Shown here in pieces: positions 8,483-17,582 of a DNA stretch of 47,027 nucleotides. Position 1 is the stretch's first letter; every line of letters starts with the position of its first letter. Source of the stretch: Chitinophagaceae bacterium. GTDB lineage: Bacteria > Bacteroidota > Bacteroidia > Chitinophagales > Chitinophagaceae. Position numbers and translations under genes: made by a program. A model generated the notes under the pieces. That model searched no databases. It saw nothing but the letters and a program-made list of their open reading frames with translations, and was not told the origin of the DNA. Where the stretch lies: positions 1-47,027 of the forward strand of contig JANYCA010000057.1 of assembly GCA_025360525.1 (NCBI GenBank), written 5' to 3'.

Positions 8483-9184
8483 TTATTTGGAGGCAAAGGT
8501 GAGTGTGGCGATACATAATTGAACGCCTTCTATTTTTAATAAAGTGTGGCCACTTGCCTCAAGGGTTGCGCCTGTTGTAACTACATCATCTACCAGTAAT
8601 AATTTTTTCCCTTTTACCAGGTGTTCATTTTTTACCACAAAACTGTCAGCAACATTTTCCCATCTTTCTGTCCGGTGTTTTTTGGTTTGGGTTTCGGTAA
8701 ATCGCTGCCGGTTAAGGATATCATTTAATACCGGCACCTGCATTACAGTGGACATACCGTTGCAAATAACTTCTGCCTGGTTGTAGCCTCTTTTTTTCTG
8801 TTTTTCAGGATAAAGTGGCAATGGAATAAGGCCATCAATATTGTTAAAACGATTGCTATCCTTTATTGATTTACCCATCAGTTCCCCCAGGTAAACACCT
8901 ATTGCCTGGTTACTTTTGTATTTAAGTTGATGCACCAGGTGCTGGATTAGTGATTCTTTTGCAAAATAAAACTCACTGCAGGCAGCAGCTAAAGGGATTC
9001 TTCCCCAGAATATTTTTTCTATGGGGTTGCCGGCATGTTCTGCAAAATTAGTATGGGGTAAATTGATGATGCACCGGGCGCAGAGTAAGCTATCATCTCC
9101 TAAAATATCTGAGCCGCAACCATTGCACAAGTGTGGGTAAAAAATATGGGTAACATCTGCCAGTATATTTTTTAAAATCTGCAT
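8483..9184 (-). CDS. comF: ComF family phosphoribosyltransferase-like protein
   Basis: The product is 233 residues from ATG 9184. An N-terminal zinc ribbon CNGCGSDILGDDSLLCARC is followed by the PRTase fold: YNQAEVICNGM for the RGFNQA-type motif and the PRPP loop LLLVDDVVTTGATLEA. ComF proteins act in DNA uptake and recombination after natural transformation. The gene lies 46 bp downstream of radA on the same strand, which fits a DNA-processing transcription unit. Confidence 0.88.
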   Translation of the reverse strand: MQILKNILADVTHIFYPHLCNGCGSDILGDDSLLCARCIINLPHTNFAEHAGNPIEKIFWGRIPLAAACSEFYFAKESLIQHLVHQLKYKSNQAIGVYLGELMGKSIKDSNRFNNIDGLIPLPLYPEKQKKRGYNQAEVICNGMSTVMQVPVLNDILNRQRFTETQTKKHRTERWENVADSFVVKNEHLVKGKKLLLVDDVVTTGATLEASGHTLLKIEGVQLCIATLTFASK

Positions 9185-9230
9185 CAATAAATATACAATA
9201 TAATGCCAGTGAGATCAAAGCCATATTTGT

Positions 9231-10604
9231 TTAAAACAAATACTGGTATAATTCTTCCACTTTTGCCAATGCCACTATTTCGATATTCATTTTTACTTTG
9301 GCAATAGACTTGGCATTGTATTTACTCAGTATAATTTTTTCGAAGCCTAATTTTTCAGCTTCAGCAATGCGTTGTTCAATCCGGTTGACAGCCCTTATTT
9401 CACCGCTTAATCCCACTTCTCCTGCAAAGCAATAATGCTGGTTGATGGGTATATCTTCGTAGCTGCTGAGCAATGCACTTACAATTGCCAGATCTATGGA
9501 TGGATCTTCAATTCTTACACCACCTGCTATATTTACAAAAACGTCTTTTGTTCCAAAATGAAAGCCGCCTCTTTTTTCTAAAACCGCTAATAATAATTGC
9601 AACCGCTTAGCATCAAACCCGGTGGATGTCCTTTGTGGCGTGCCGTACACACTTTGTGTTACAAGGGCTTGTCCTTCTATCAACAAAGGTCTTACACCTT
9701 CCATGGTTGCTGCAATGGCAACACCACTTAGTTGCTCTTCTTTTTGTGTAATTAAAATTTCAGAAGGATTGCTTACCGGCCGCATACCATTGCTCGTCAT
9801 TTCGTAAATACCTAATTCTGAAGTGGAACCAAAACGGTTTTTAAGTGTACGTAAAATACGATAGGCATAATGCCGGTCGCCTTCAAATTGCAGCACGGTA
9901 TCTACCATGTGTTCCAAAATTTTGGGGCCTGCTATAGTGCCATCTTTGGTAATGTGACCGATTAAAAAAACAGGCGTATTGGTTTCTTTGGCAAACCGCT
10001 GTAACTCTGCAGCACATTCTCTTATCTGGCTTACACTGCCTGCACCGCTCTCTACATAAGGCGATTGCAATGTTTGGATTGAATCCACAATCACCAGCTG
10101 CGGCTTTAGCTTTTTTATTTCCTGAAAAATAGTTTGTGTATTGGTTTGAGTGAGCAAATAAAAATTTTCGTTTTTTGCACCAATCCTGTCTGCCCTCATT
10201 TTAATTTGTTGCTCACTTTCTTCGCCACTTATATATAATGTAACAACCTCCTGTAATTGTAAACCAATTTGTAAAAACAAGGTTGATTTCCCAATGCCTG
10301 GTTCACCGGCAACCAATACAATGCTTCCCAAAACAATGCCTCCGCCTAACACACGATTTACTTCTGCATCGTTGGTAAAAATCCTTTCTTCTTCTGCACT
10401 GCTTACATCATTGATGGAAATGATTTTTCTTTTTTCGTTACCATTGTAAACAGCCCATTCATCTTTTTCTTTTTTATCGGTGCCCTTCACTACAATCTCT
10501 TCTATAAATGTATTCCAGCTATCGCAGTTTGGGCATTTACCTACCCACTTCGGACTTTCAAATCCACAACTCTGGCAAAAAAATCCTGACTTGGTTTTAC
10601 CCAT
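9231..10604 (-). CDS. radA: DNA repair protein RadA
   Basis: The product has 457 residues, the usual length. Domains in order are the C4 zinc finger CQSCGFESPKWVGKCPNC, a RecA-like ATPase with Walker A GEPGIGKST, the RadA-specific KNRFG motif (KNRFGSTSELGIYEM), and a C-terminal Lon-type domain. RadA is a hexameric helicase that drives branch migration during recombination and transformation. With comF immediately downstream it forms a likely two-gene unit. Start ATG 10604. Confidence 0.95.
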   Translation of the reverse strand: MGKTKSGFFCQSCGFESPKWVGKCPNCDSWNTFIEEIVVKGTDKKEKDEWAVYNGNEKRKIISINDVSSAEEERIFTNDAEVNRVLGGGIVLGSIVLVAGEPGIGKSTLFLQIGLQLQEVVTLYISGEESEQQIKMRADRIGAKNENFYLLTQTNTQTIFQEIKKLKPQLVIVDSIQTLQSPYVESGAGSVSQIRECAAELQRFAKETNTPVFLIGHITKDGTIAGPKILEHMVDTVLQFEGDRHYAYRILRTLKNRFGSTSELGIYEMTSNGMRPVSNPSEILITQKEEQLSGVAIAATMEGVRPLLIEGQALVTQSVYGTPQRTSTGFDAKRLQLLLAVLEKRGGFHFGTKDVFVNIAGGVRIEDPSIDLAIVSALLSSYEDIPINQHYCFAGEVGLSGEIRAVNRIEQRIAEAEKLGFEKIILSKYNAKSIAKVKMNIEIVALAKVEELYQYLF

Positions 10605-11190
10605 AACTTAATTGATGATCTTTAAATGGTGATTTTTGAATGATGTTTAGAAGTAGATTTTCTGATTGAATCCGGAACAAAAAAAGTCTACCGAAAATTT
10701 AAAACGAATGCCGCTTACTCCGATTGCAAAGTACGGACGAAGCAATTGTATGTCTAATAATTCTTTACAGAAAATAAACTTTATCGAGAATACTGGTAGC
10801 ACACAAGTACAATTTTTATTTGCAGGATAGTTAATGACGGACAATTTTGATCGGAGAAAAATGATGAGTAAGCCTGTTAAAAAGCGGCTGTTTAAAAAGT
10901 AAGTTTTCAGGAGAAAATGAAAATCTTTTATGTTCAAAAGTAAAAGGGTCAGCATTGCTGCTAACCCTTTGTACTTACTAACCCATTAAATTCTACGGCT
11001 AAATTACAAATTGCCCCCACAAAAAAAAATTAATTTTTTGGATGTTAATAAGTTTTTTATAACGGTAAGGCCTAGCGTTATTAATCATAATTTAGGTATA
11101 AATAGCTGAAAATCAAACCAATAAAAATTAATCCCCTAGCTTGCCTGACAGGTTGGCAACTTGAAACGAGTAAAAAAATAAAGAAATTAA
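10605..11190. other. Long non-coding stretch upstream of radA and the TonB operon
   Basis: It contains no convincing gene; a 102-codon minus-strand frame at 10647-10955 is Phe/Leu/Ile-rich and looks spurious. The part 10640-10975 is less AT-rich than its flanks and contains several inverted repeats: CTCCGAT near 10718 with ATCGGAG near 10853, and the terminator-like hairpin at 10943-10970. That arrangement fits a structured RNA gene, but no known RNA family was recognised. The 11000-11190 part is AT-rich and featureless. Confidence 0.4.
10943..10970 (-). terminator. Terminator-like hairpin
   Basis: AAAGGGT-C-AGCA pairs with TGCT-A-ACCCTTT with one internal mismatch. On the minus strand it is followed by TTTTACTTTTG; on the plus strand by TTTGTACTT. 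No annotated gene ends here, so it may end a small RNA or belong to a structured element. Confidence 0.4.
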
Positions 11191-11222
11191 TTTGGTCTAT
11201 ATAGTAAACTAGTTTACGTTTG
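11191..11222 (+). promoter_or_regulatory. Bacteroidota-type promoter for the TonB receptor operon
   Basis: TTTG at 11191-11194 is followed after 20 bp by TACGTTTG at 11215-11222, matching the Bacteroidota consensus TTTG-N19-21-TAnnTTTG. Transcription would start near 11229, leaving a leader of about 10 nt before the GTG start at 11239. Confidence 0.65.
11204..11217. promoter_or_regulatory. Perfect 14-bp palindrome in the promoter spacer (candidate operator)
   Basis: GTAAACTAGTTTAC is a perfect palindrome that fills the spacer between the two promoter boxes and overlaps the first bases of the -7 box. A bound dimer would block polymerase, so repression is expected. The winged-helix regulator at 14320, the third gene of the same unit, is the obvious candidate to bind it. 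The pairing is inferred. Confidence 0.5.
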
Positions 11223-11238
11223 TTTAATAGACAGACAA

Positions 11239-13497
11239 GTGAAACAGTTATTATTTATCCCATTACTTTTCGGCTTCTTCGCTCTAAACGCACAGTTAAA
11301 AGTGTCTGGTCGTATAACAGATAATAAAAATAAGCCCGTTGCTGGGGCTAGTATACAGTTAAAAAATACTTATGATGGAACCACCTCCGACTCCCTTGGT
11401 TATTACTTATTTATTACCGAAGAGAAAGGCGAGCAAACCATGGAGGTTTCCAGCGGAGGCTACTTTGTAGTTCTGCTAATAGTTGTGTTGGCAAATGCTC
11501 CTATTGTTCAAAATTTCACCATAAAAGAGCAAATAACCGAATTAAAGGCAGTTGTAATATCTGCTGGCTCCTTTGAGGCAAGTGATAAAAACAAAGGTGC
11601 TGTGTTAAGTTCGATTGATATTGTTACAACGCCCAGTGCCAATGGAGATGTTACGAGTGCCTTTAAATCATTGCCTGGTACACAGCAAGTGGGGGAAAGT
11701 GAAGGCCTTTTTGTAAGAGGCGGCACAGCCACCGAAAGCAAAATTTACATGGATGGCAACCTGGTTAACAACTTTTTTTATAGCAGTACTCCCGGCATAG
11801 CCACCCGGGGGCGGTTTAACCCCTTTTTGTTTAAGGGAACAGTTTTTAGTACCGGCGGATACTCTGCGTTATATGGGCAGGCGCTGTCTTCTGCATTAAT
11901 TCTAGAAAGTACCGATTTGCCCGACAGGACCCAGGCAGATCTAAGCGTGTCAATCGTTGGGATTGGCGGAGGCATTCAACATCTTTCAAAAAATAAAAAA
12001 TCATCGTGGGGAGTTTCTTTCAATCACACCAATCTGTGGCTGGCTTTTAACGTCATCAAACAAAAGCAGGATTTTTTTAAGATTCCCATTTATAACCAGG
12101 GGGATGTCAATTTCAGGATAAAAACAAAGAATAACGGCTTTGTAAAATATTATGGATATGTAAGTGCCAACAATACTGCTTTTCGGTCGCCGGATATAGA
12201 CTCAGCTGCTTTGAAAAATGCGTTTGAATTGAGCAACCTTAATATCTATCAAAACATAAATTGGAAAGACAAAATTGGAAATGGCTGGAAAATAAATACT
12301 GGAATTAGTTTTAGTACCAACAAAGACGATTTAGCTAACGAAACACAGGATGCAAATAACAAAAAGGTTATCGTTACTTCTCCGGCGTTTTATGCGTTTA
12401 AAAATTTTGATCTTATAAGTAATAGTATGTATGCCCAGGCAAGGTTGGTGCTGGAGAAAAAAATAAGCGGTCTAAGTGCAGTTAGATTTGGTTCTGATTA
12501 TTTTTATAGCAAAGAGAAATCTACCTATACTTTATATAATGGGGTTAAATTTAGTGAGGAAGTAAAAGACAAGCTGTATGCTGCTTTTGTGGAGTCTGAT
12601 ATTTATCTCACCAATAGTTTAGCTGCTAAAATCGGAGGCAGGCTTGAGCATTCTGCCATTATAAATAAATGGAATATCGCACCAAGGGTTTCATTGGCTT
12701 ATAAACTGGCCGCTAATACACAGGCATCGTTGGCTTACGGAATTTTTTATCAAAACCCCGAACGGAAATATTTACCCGCTATTGCCTCCCTTGATTATTC
12801 AAAGGCATCTCACTACATATTTCAATTTTCTCAGCAAACGAAAGATTATACTTTCCGTACAGAAGTATTTTACAAAAAGTACGATAAGCTTTATAAAACT
12901 GCACCAAACAACAATGGCCGGGAAGTTGCAGCCAACAACTTTGGCTATGGATATGCAAAAGGTATTGAGGTATTCTGGAGAAATAAAAAAACCTTTAAGA
13001 ATGTTGATTATTGGATATCCTATTCTTTCCTGGATACCAAAAGAAATTTCCTGAATTATCCTGCAGCAATTGAGCCGTCTTTTGCAGCAAACCATACTGC
13101 CTCATTTGTATTTAAACGTTTTGTGCTTCCATGGAAAACAGGGTTTAACGTAAGTTATAATTTTGCTACCGGCAGGCCTTACTACAACATAGCTTATGAT
13201 AACGCAAGCGGCAAATACCTGATAAATGACCAGGGAAAAACCATCAATTACAACAGCATGAGTTTTAGTATTAATTACCTGCCCAACCTTGGCAAAAAAG
13301 AAGCAAAAACCTTTGCTGTGTGGGTTTTAGGAATAAATAATATATTGAATCAAAACCAGATTTTTACGTACAATTACAACAACGCCGGCACACGAAAAGA
13401 GGCGGTAATCCCACCCAGCAGACGATTTGTTTTTATTGGTTGTTTCCTCAGTTTTGGAATAGACAGAACGCAGGACGCAATTAATAATAATCTGTAG
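11239..13497 (+). CDS. TonB-dependent receptor with carboxypeptidase-like N-terminal domain
   Basis: The 752-residue protein starts at GTG 11239; no in-frame ATG lies upstream near the promoter. A signal peptide (KQLLFIPLLFGFFALNA) is followed by a carboxypeptidase-regulatory-like domain (residues ~20-100, GRITDNKNKPVAGASIQL), a plug domain (TSAFKSLPGTQQVGESEGLFVRGG...) and a TonB receptor barrel. It should be an outer-membrane receptor powered by TonB; the ligand is unknown. There is no SusD partner, so a polysaccharide role is not suggested. The barrel is shorter than in SusC proteins, in keeping with small receptors that pair with a regulator gene. The last ~8 residues extend past the final strand, which is unusual because barrels commonly end in an aromatic residue. 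Confidence 0.88.
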   Translation: MKQLLFIPLLFGFFALNAQLKVSGRITDNKNKPVAGASIQLKNTYDGTTSDSLGYYLFITEEKGEQTMEVSSGGYFVVLLIVVLANAPIVQNFTIKEQITELKAVVISAGSFEASDKNKGAVLSSIDIVTTPSANGDVTSAFKSLPGTQQVGESEGLFVRGGTATESKIYMDGNLVNNFFYSSTPGIATRGRFNPFLFKGTVFSTGGYSALYGQALSSALILESTDLPDRTQADLSVSIVGIGGGIQHLSKNKKSSWGVSFNHTNLWLAFNVIKQKQDFFKIPIYNQGDVNFRIKTKNNGFVKYYGYVSANNTAFRSPDIDSAALKNAFELSNLNIYQNINWKDKIGNGWKINTGISFSTNKDDLANETQDANNKKVIVTSPAFYAFKNFDLISNSMYAQARLVLEKKISGLSAVRFGSDYFYSKEKSTYTLYNGVKFSEEVKDKLYAAFVESDIYLTNSLAAKIGGRLEHSAIINKWNIAPRVSLAYKLAANTQASLAYGIFYQNPERKYLPAIASLDYSKASHYIFQFSQQTKDYTFRTEVFYKKYDKLYKTAPNNNGREVAANNFGYGYAKGIEVFWRNKKTFKNVDYWISYSFLDTKRNFLNYPAAIEPSFAANHTASFVFKRFVLPWKTGFNVSYNFATGRPYYNIAYDNASGKYLINDQGKTINYNSMSFSINYLPNLGKKEAKTFAVWVLGINNILNQNQIFTYNYNNAGTRKEAVIPPSRRFVFIGCFLSFGIDRTQDAINNNL

Positions 13498-13622
13498 CGA
13501 GGGATTTCACGCAAAGAAGCTAAAAGGCAAAGAAGCAAAAAAAGAAATATGCATATTTGCAAGAGAAGAGCATAACTGGAAATGAAACATCAATAAATAT
13601 TCAATTAATACAAACCATCAAA

Positions 13623-14267
13623 ATGAAAAAATTACTAATTACAACAATGGCAATTTTATTTGCCTCGTCCATCATTTTTGCTCAGAGCGAAAAATTTACA
13701 CAGGCCATGAAAAAGAATCTTGGTGCAATGGATTCAAGTTTTAGAAATCCAGCCGATTTATTAAAATTGGCCAATAGTTTTGAACGCATTGCATCTGCAG
13801 AAAAAAATCAATGGCTTCCGTATTATTATGCTGCATTTTGCCAGGTAAACCTTGGCTTTATGGAGCAGGATAAATCCAAAGTAGATGCCATAGCTGATAA
13901 AGCTTCATCACTCATTGCAACAGCCGATTCATTGGCGCCCAACAATTCTGAAATTTCCTGTATTAAGAGTATGATTGCCAGCTGTCACATGATGGTAGAC
14001 CCAATGACCAGGTGGCAGGAATATGGTGCCGAAAGCAGCAGTAACATGGAGGCTTCAATGAGCCAGGACCCTGGTAATCCACGCCCTTATTATTTAAAAG
14101 GCCAGGGATTGAAATATACACCGGAGCAATTTGGTGGCGGTTGCGCCACAGCAAAGCCAGCACTCGAAACTGCACTTGAAAAGTATGCAACCTTTAAGCC
14201 AGCCACTGAGTTGCATCCTTCCTGGGGTAAAGAAATAGCCCTGCAATTGATTGCAACGTGCAAATAG
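13623..14267 (+). CDS. Secreted hypothetical protein, probably helical-repeat
   Basis: From ATG 13623 the product is 214 residues and begins with a clear signal peptide (MKKLLITTMAILFASSIIFAQ). A 66-nt longer frame would place residues before the signal, so the internal start is preferred. The mature part has helical TPR-like character (NQWLPYYYAAFCQVNLGF, PYYLKGQGL). It lies between the TonB receptor and the regulator on the same strand (125 and 52 bp gaps), suggesting a shared unit. No enzymatic motif is visible. Confidence 0.75.
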   Translation: MKKLLITTMAILFASSIIFAQSEKFTQAMKKNLGAMDSSFRNPADLLKLANSFERIASAEKNQWLPYYYAAFCQVNLGFMEQDKSKVDAIADKASSLIATADSLAPNNSEISCIKSMIASCHMMVDPMTRWQEYGAESSSNMEASMSQDPGNPRPYYLKGQGLKYTPEQFGGGCATAKPALETALEKYATFKPATELHPSWGKEIALQLIATCK

Positions 14268-14319
14268 TTTTTTAAAATAATATCCTGCTAAAAGCGGGAC
14301 AAAAACGGCAGGCCAATAA

Positions 14320-14613
14320 ATGTTTAACGAACTAGATCCAATATTACACTCACAGCTTCGGTTAGCCGTAATGAGCATCCTGATTGGGGTTAGCGAAGCG
14401 GAGTTTACTGCGTTAAAGGAAAAGACAAACGCCACTGCCGGAAACCTAAGTGTGCAGATTAACAAATTAAAAGAGGTGGGTTATATAAATGTAATTAAAC
14501 TATTTCATAACAATTATCCCCAAACTATTTGTAAGGTTTCTCCACGGGGCGTTGAGGCATTTGAATTGTATGTAAAGGCGTTGCAGGCTTATCTTAACCC
14601 GGGTTCCCGATAA
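14320..14613 (+). CDS. Winged-helix transcriptional regulator
   Basis: The product has 97 residues and is all helix-wing: LDPILHSQLRLAVMSILIGV, then helix-turn-helix FTALKEKTNATAGNLSVQINKL and a wing ending ICKVSPRGVEAF. This matches the small one-domain winged-helix family (PF13601-like) common in Bacteroidota. It lacks a ligand or dimerisation domain beyond a C-terminal helix. As the last gene of the receptor unit it could autoregulate through the palindrome at 11204-11217. Confidence 0.82.
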   Translation: MFNELDPILHSQLRLAVMSILIGVSEAEFTALKEKTNATAGNLSVQINKLKEVGYINVIKLFHNNYPQTICKVSPRGVEAFELYVKALQAYLNPGSR

Positions 14614-14799
14614 CATGGGTAACGATTATTTAAAAAGTGATAATAAATTGGAAATAAATGAAGTTTTGTAAGGGAGGTAGGTAACAAAATCATTTAAAAT
14701 ATAGGCCAATAAACGATGATCCTATATTTATCTAAATTACCACTATTTTTTTGAACAAATAACTTCAACATCCGTTTTACCTTAATAATAACCACTTAC

Positions 14800-15729
14800 A
14801 TGTCTTCAGTAATATCAGTTAGTAATCTCTCTAAAAAATATGGTAATATACAGGCGATAAATGATCTTTCTTTTACGGTAAATAAAGGGGACGTGTATGG
14901 CTTTTTAGGTCAGAATGGTGCAGGCAAATCTACTACCATCCGAATGCTACTCACTTTAATAGCACCAACAACAGGTGAGATACATATTTTTGATAAAAAG
15001 CTAAGTACACACCGTTCAGAAATTTTGAATAATATTGGCGCCGTTATTGAAAAGCCGGATTTGTACAAATACCTGAATGCTTACGATAACCTGTCCATTT
15101 TTGCCCGAATGAGTGGTTTAAAAGTTTCCCGTCAGTTGCTGATGAATCAATTGCAAATGGTAGGATTGGCAGACCGGGCAAAAGATAAAGTAAAAACATT
15201 TAGCCAGGGTATGAAACAGCGGCTGGGTATTGCTGTTGCACTCGTTCACAACCCGGAGTTAATTATTTTAGATGAGCCAACCAACGGGCTGGATCCGCAG
15301 GGAATTGCAGATATTCGAAACCTGATAATGCGGTTAAGTAAAGAGATGGGAAAAACTGTTTTAATCTCATCTCACTTATTAAGTGAAATAGAAGTAATTG
15401 CCAACCGGATGATCATCATTCATAAGGGGCGAAAAATAATAGAAGGCAACGTTGCCGAATTATTGGATCCTTCGCATACGGTCATTGATATAGATGCGGT
15501 TGATAATGAGGGTGCAAAAGCAGCACTTGGCACTTCTCGCTGGGCAACTTATCTGCAGCCCGGTAAATCCCTGCAATTAATGATGAACAAAGAGTTAGTA
15601 CCTCAATTAATAAGCGAATTGGTTGCAATGAATATTCAGTTGCTTTCTGTAAACTCCAGTCATTCTTTAGAAAAATATTTTTTATCTCTTACAACCAACA
15701 GCGCCCATGTGGAACCTTTTACAAATTGA
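14800..15729 (+). CDS. ABC transporter ATP-binding protein
   Basis: A 309-residue ABC ATPase has Walker A GQNGAGKST (37-45), signature FSQGMKQ (134-140), Walker B LIILDEP (154-160) and H-loop SSHLL. It is of the DrrA/BcrA class exporters. Its last 23 nt overlap the permease start, which indicates translational coupling. The substrate is unknown. Confidence 0.9.
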   Translation: MSSVISVSNLSKKYGNIQAINDLSFTVNKGDVYGFLGQNGAGKSTTIRMLLTLIAPTTGEIHIFDKKLSTHRSEILNNIGAVIEKPDLYKYLNAYDNLSIFARMSGLKVSRQLLMNQLQMVGLADRAKDKVKTFSQGMKQRLGIAVALVHNPELIILDEPTNGLDPQGIADIRNLIMRLSKEMGKTVLISSHLLSEIEVIANRMIIIHKGRKIIEGNVAELLDPSHTVIDIDAVDNEGAKAALGTSRWATYLQPGKSLQLMMNKELVPQLISELVAMNIQLLSVNSSHSLEKYFLSLTTNSAHVEPFTN

Positions 15730-16600
15730 GTTATTTAAAATTTCCAAACGGCCACGCACTTACATTGCCTTTGCAGCCATTTTTGCAATTGTAGCCATAT
15801 TTCAGTTTGCATTTAAGGCAGATGGCCAAAGCTATATGGATCTTGTATTGCAAAGTGTAAAGGATAGTTTTGAATTGGATAAATCAAAAGCTATCAATGG
15901 CTATTTTATGTGTTATATTATTTTAAATACCCTGTTGATACAAGTGCCGATATTAGTGGCATTGATAGCCGCAGATTCTATTTCCGGTGAAGCCAATATG
16001 GGCACGTTGCGGTTGTTAATTTCAAAGCCCATCAGTCGTACACAATTGATACTGGTAAAGTTTGCCGCCGCTACCATCTTCACAATATTTTTATTGCTAT
16101 GGATGGCCATCACCGCCTTGTTTATGAGTCTACTGGTATTTGGTGCAGATGACATGCTTATTTTCCGGGTAAAAGGAGAAGAATCACAAATAATGCAAAT
16201 AACCAAAGATGATATTATGTGGCGCTATTTTGCTGCATTTGGTTATGCAACAGTGGCATTAACAGTAATTGCAGCTTTGTCTCTATTCCTTTCAATCTTT
16301 GCCGAAAATTCAATAGGGCCAATTATTGCTACTGTATGTATCGTTATTGTTTGTACCATCATATCAAATATTAGCGTACCGATCATTGATAAAAACGTAA
16401 AGCCTTTTCTTTTCACCTCTTACCTCGTTGGCTGGAAAGGCTTTTTTTATATTGCTACCAATGCAGAGGGGGTACCCATAAAAGGAAGCCTGGAAAACTG
16501 GCCAGCTATCCGGAAAAGCCTGTTCATTTTAATTGGCCACATATTGGTAATTGTATGGGCTTCTATTGCAGTTTTTAATCGGAAAGATATTTTATCTTAA
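15707..16600 (+). CDS. ABC transporter permease (ABC-2 type)
   Basis: The 297-residue protein has about six hydrophobic segments: TYIAFAAIFAIVAIF near the N-terminus, one around residues 68-87, a pair from about 120 to 145, two around 175-225 and a last near 275-290. The central motif GEANMGTLRLLISKPISRTQL is characteristic of ABC-2 type permeases (BcrB/NosY-like). It forms the exporter with the ATPase that overlaps it upstream. It starts at ATG 15707. Confidence 0.85.
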   Translation: MWNLLQIELFKISKRPRTYIAFAAIFAIVAIFQFAFKADGQSYMDLVLQSVKDSFELDKSKAINGYFMCYIILNTLLIQVPILVALIAADSISGEANMGTLRLLISKPISRTQLILVKFAAATIFTIFLLLWMAITALFMSLLVFGADDMLIFRVKGEESQIMQITKDDIMWRYFAAFGYATVALTVIAALSLFLSIFAENSIGPIIATVCIVIVCTIISNISVPIIDKNVKPFLFTSYLVGWKGFFYIATNAEGVPIKGSLENWPAIRKSLFILIGHILVIVWASIAVFNRKDILS

Positions 16601-16614
16601 AAATTTTAAAGCAG

Positions 16615-17328
16615 ATGAAAATAAGTAACTATATGAAAACATCAAACTCATTATTTTTTAGTATCGGATTGATTCTTTTATCAATGTCTTCGCAGGCACA
16701 GGATGCTACAGCGTTATTAAAAAAGGTAAAAGCTACGATGGATAAAGTGAATGATTACGAGGCAGACGGTCGCATGAAAACAAACGTAACGTTTTTAAAA
16801 GTACCTGAAGCGGAGGTAAAAATTTATTTTAAAAAACCCAATAAGCTAAAAATTAAAAATGAAAAAGGTATTTCATTTGTGCCCAAAGGTGCTGTTAGCA
16901 TTAACCTGAGTTCAATTTTAAATGGTAATGATTATACTGTAATAGACGCCGGGGTTGATAAGATAGCTGGGGTAAATGTGAGGGTGATAAAATTGCTGCC
17001 ACTGGATGATAATGCAGACGTTGTTTTATCTACTTTGTACATTGATGCGGTTAATAATATTATTAAGAAAGCGAAGACGACAACTAGGTTGAATGGGAGC
17101 TACCAGCTGGAAATGACTTATGGGAAATACGTTGGCTATGCCTTACCGGATAAAATTATCTTCACGTTTAATACCAAAGATTACAAGTTACCCAAGGGCG
17201 TTACTTTTGATTTTGATGATGGAAGTGAATCTAAAAAAACAGCAACACCCGGAAATAAAAGTGGAATGGCAGAGATTGTTTTCGATACTTACCTGATCAA
17301 CAAGGGAGTTGTAGATGCAAATTTTTAA
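16615..17328 (+). CDS. LolA-like outer-membrane lipoprotein carrier family protein
   Basis: The 237-residue product has a signal peptide (SLFFSIGLILLSMSSQAQ; the start could also be the Met at codon 6) and a beta-rich mature region with LolA/LolB-type spacing: TALLKKVKATMDKVNDYEAD, then KIYFKKPNKLKIKNEKGISFVPKG. Proteins of this fold carry lipids or lipoproteins through the periplasm. It follows the permease by 14 bp, so it probably works with this exporter, and is followed by a strong terminator. Confidence 0.72.
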   Translation: MKISNYMKTSNSLFFSIGLILLSMSSQAQDATALLKKVKATMDKVNDYEADGRMKTNVTFLKVPEAEVKIYFKKPNKLKIKNEKGISFVPKGAVSINLSSILNGNDYTVIDAGVDKIAGVNVRVIKLLPLDDNADVVLSTLYIDAVNNIIKKAKTTTRLNGSYQLEMTYGKYVGYALPDKIIFTFNTKDYKLPKGVTFDFDDGSESKKTATPGNKSGMAEIVFDTYLINKGVVDANF

Positions 17329-17329
17329 T

Positions 17330-17376
17330 GTTGATAAGTTGACTGTATTTTTGTCAACTTATCAACTAGATTTTTT
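17330..17376 (+). terminator. Strong terminator after the exporter operon
   Basis: Perfect 14-bp arms GTTGATAAGTTGAC (17330-17343) and GTCAACTTATCAAC (17353-17366) surround a 9-nt loop and are followed by ATTTTTTATA on the plus strand. It lies between converging genes and may also stop transcription from the THX gene. Confidence 0.85.
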
Positions 17377-17379
17377 ATA

Positions 17380-17493
17380 CTATTCAGCTTTTTTTGCCAC
17401 AGCAGCTTTCTTAGCCGGTTTAGCTGGTCTTGATTTTCCAAATGATCCTTTAGTGATCTTTCCTTTTTTTGTTTTGATGTCTCCACGTCCCAT
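17380..17493 (-). CDS. 30S ribosomal protein THX
   Basis: A 37-residue, very basic protein starts at ATG 17493 (opening MGRGDIKTKKGKITKGSFGK) and ends AAVAKKAE. It matches the small THX family (bTHX) bound in a cavity at the head of the 30S subunit and regularly found in Bacteroidota. The Lys/Ala tail is typical. It lies downstream of the HU gene but behind that gene's terminator. Confidence 0.88.
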   Translation of the reverse strand: MGRGDIKTKKGKITKGSFGKSRPAKPAKKAAVAKKAE

Positions 17494-17528
17494 GATAATG
17501 ATATTTTAATTTGTTATTGACAAGATGA

Positions 17529-17563
17529 AAAAAGCAAGACATACAAAATATATCTTGCTTTTT
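17529..17563 (-). terminator. Terminator after the HU gene
   Basis: Fifteen-bp arms (17529-17543 and 17549-17563) pair with a single mismatch. The minus strand continues with TTTTTTC. It separates the HU and THX genes, though partial read-through could feed THX. Confidence 0.8.
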
Positions 17564-17582
17564 AGTGATTTGGTTGCAATCC

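Noticed and set aside
10647..10955. 102-codon minus-strand frame
   Set aside because: Composition is dominated by Phe, Leu and Ile from AT-rich DNA, there is no family resemblance, and its start overlaps a hairpin.
15707..15729. Frameshift between the ABC ATPase and permease
   Set aside because: The 23-bp overlap is a normal coupled start; both proteins are full length.
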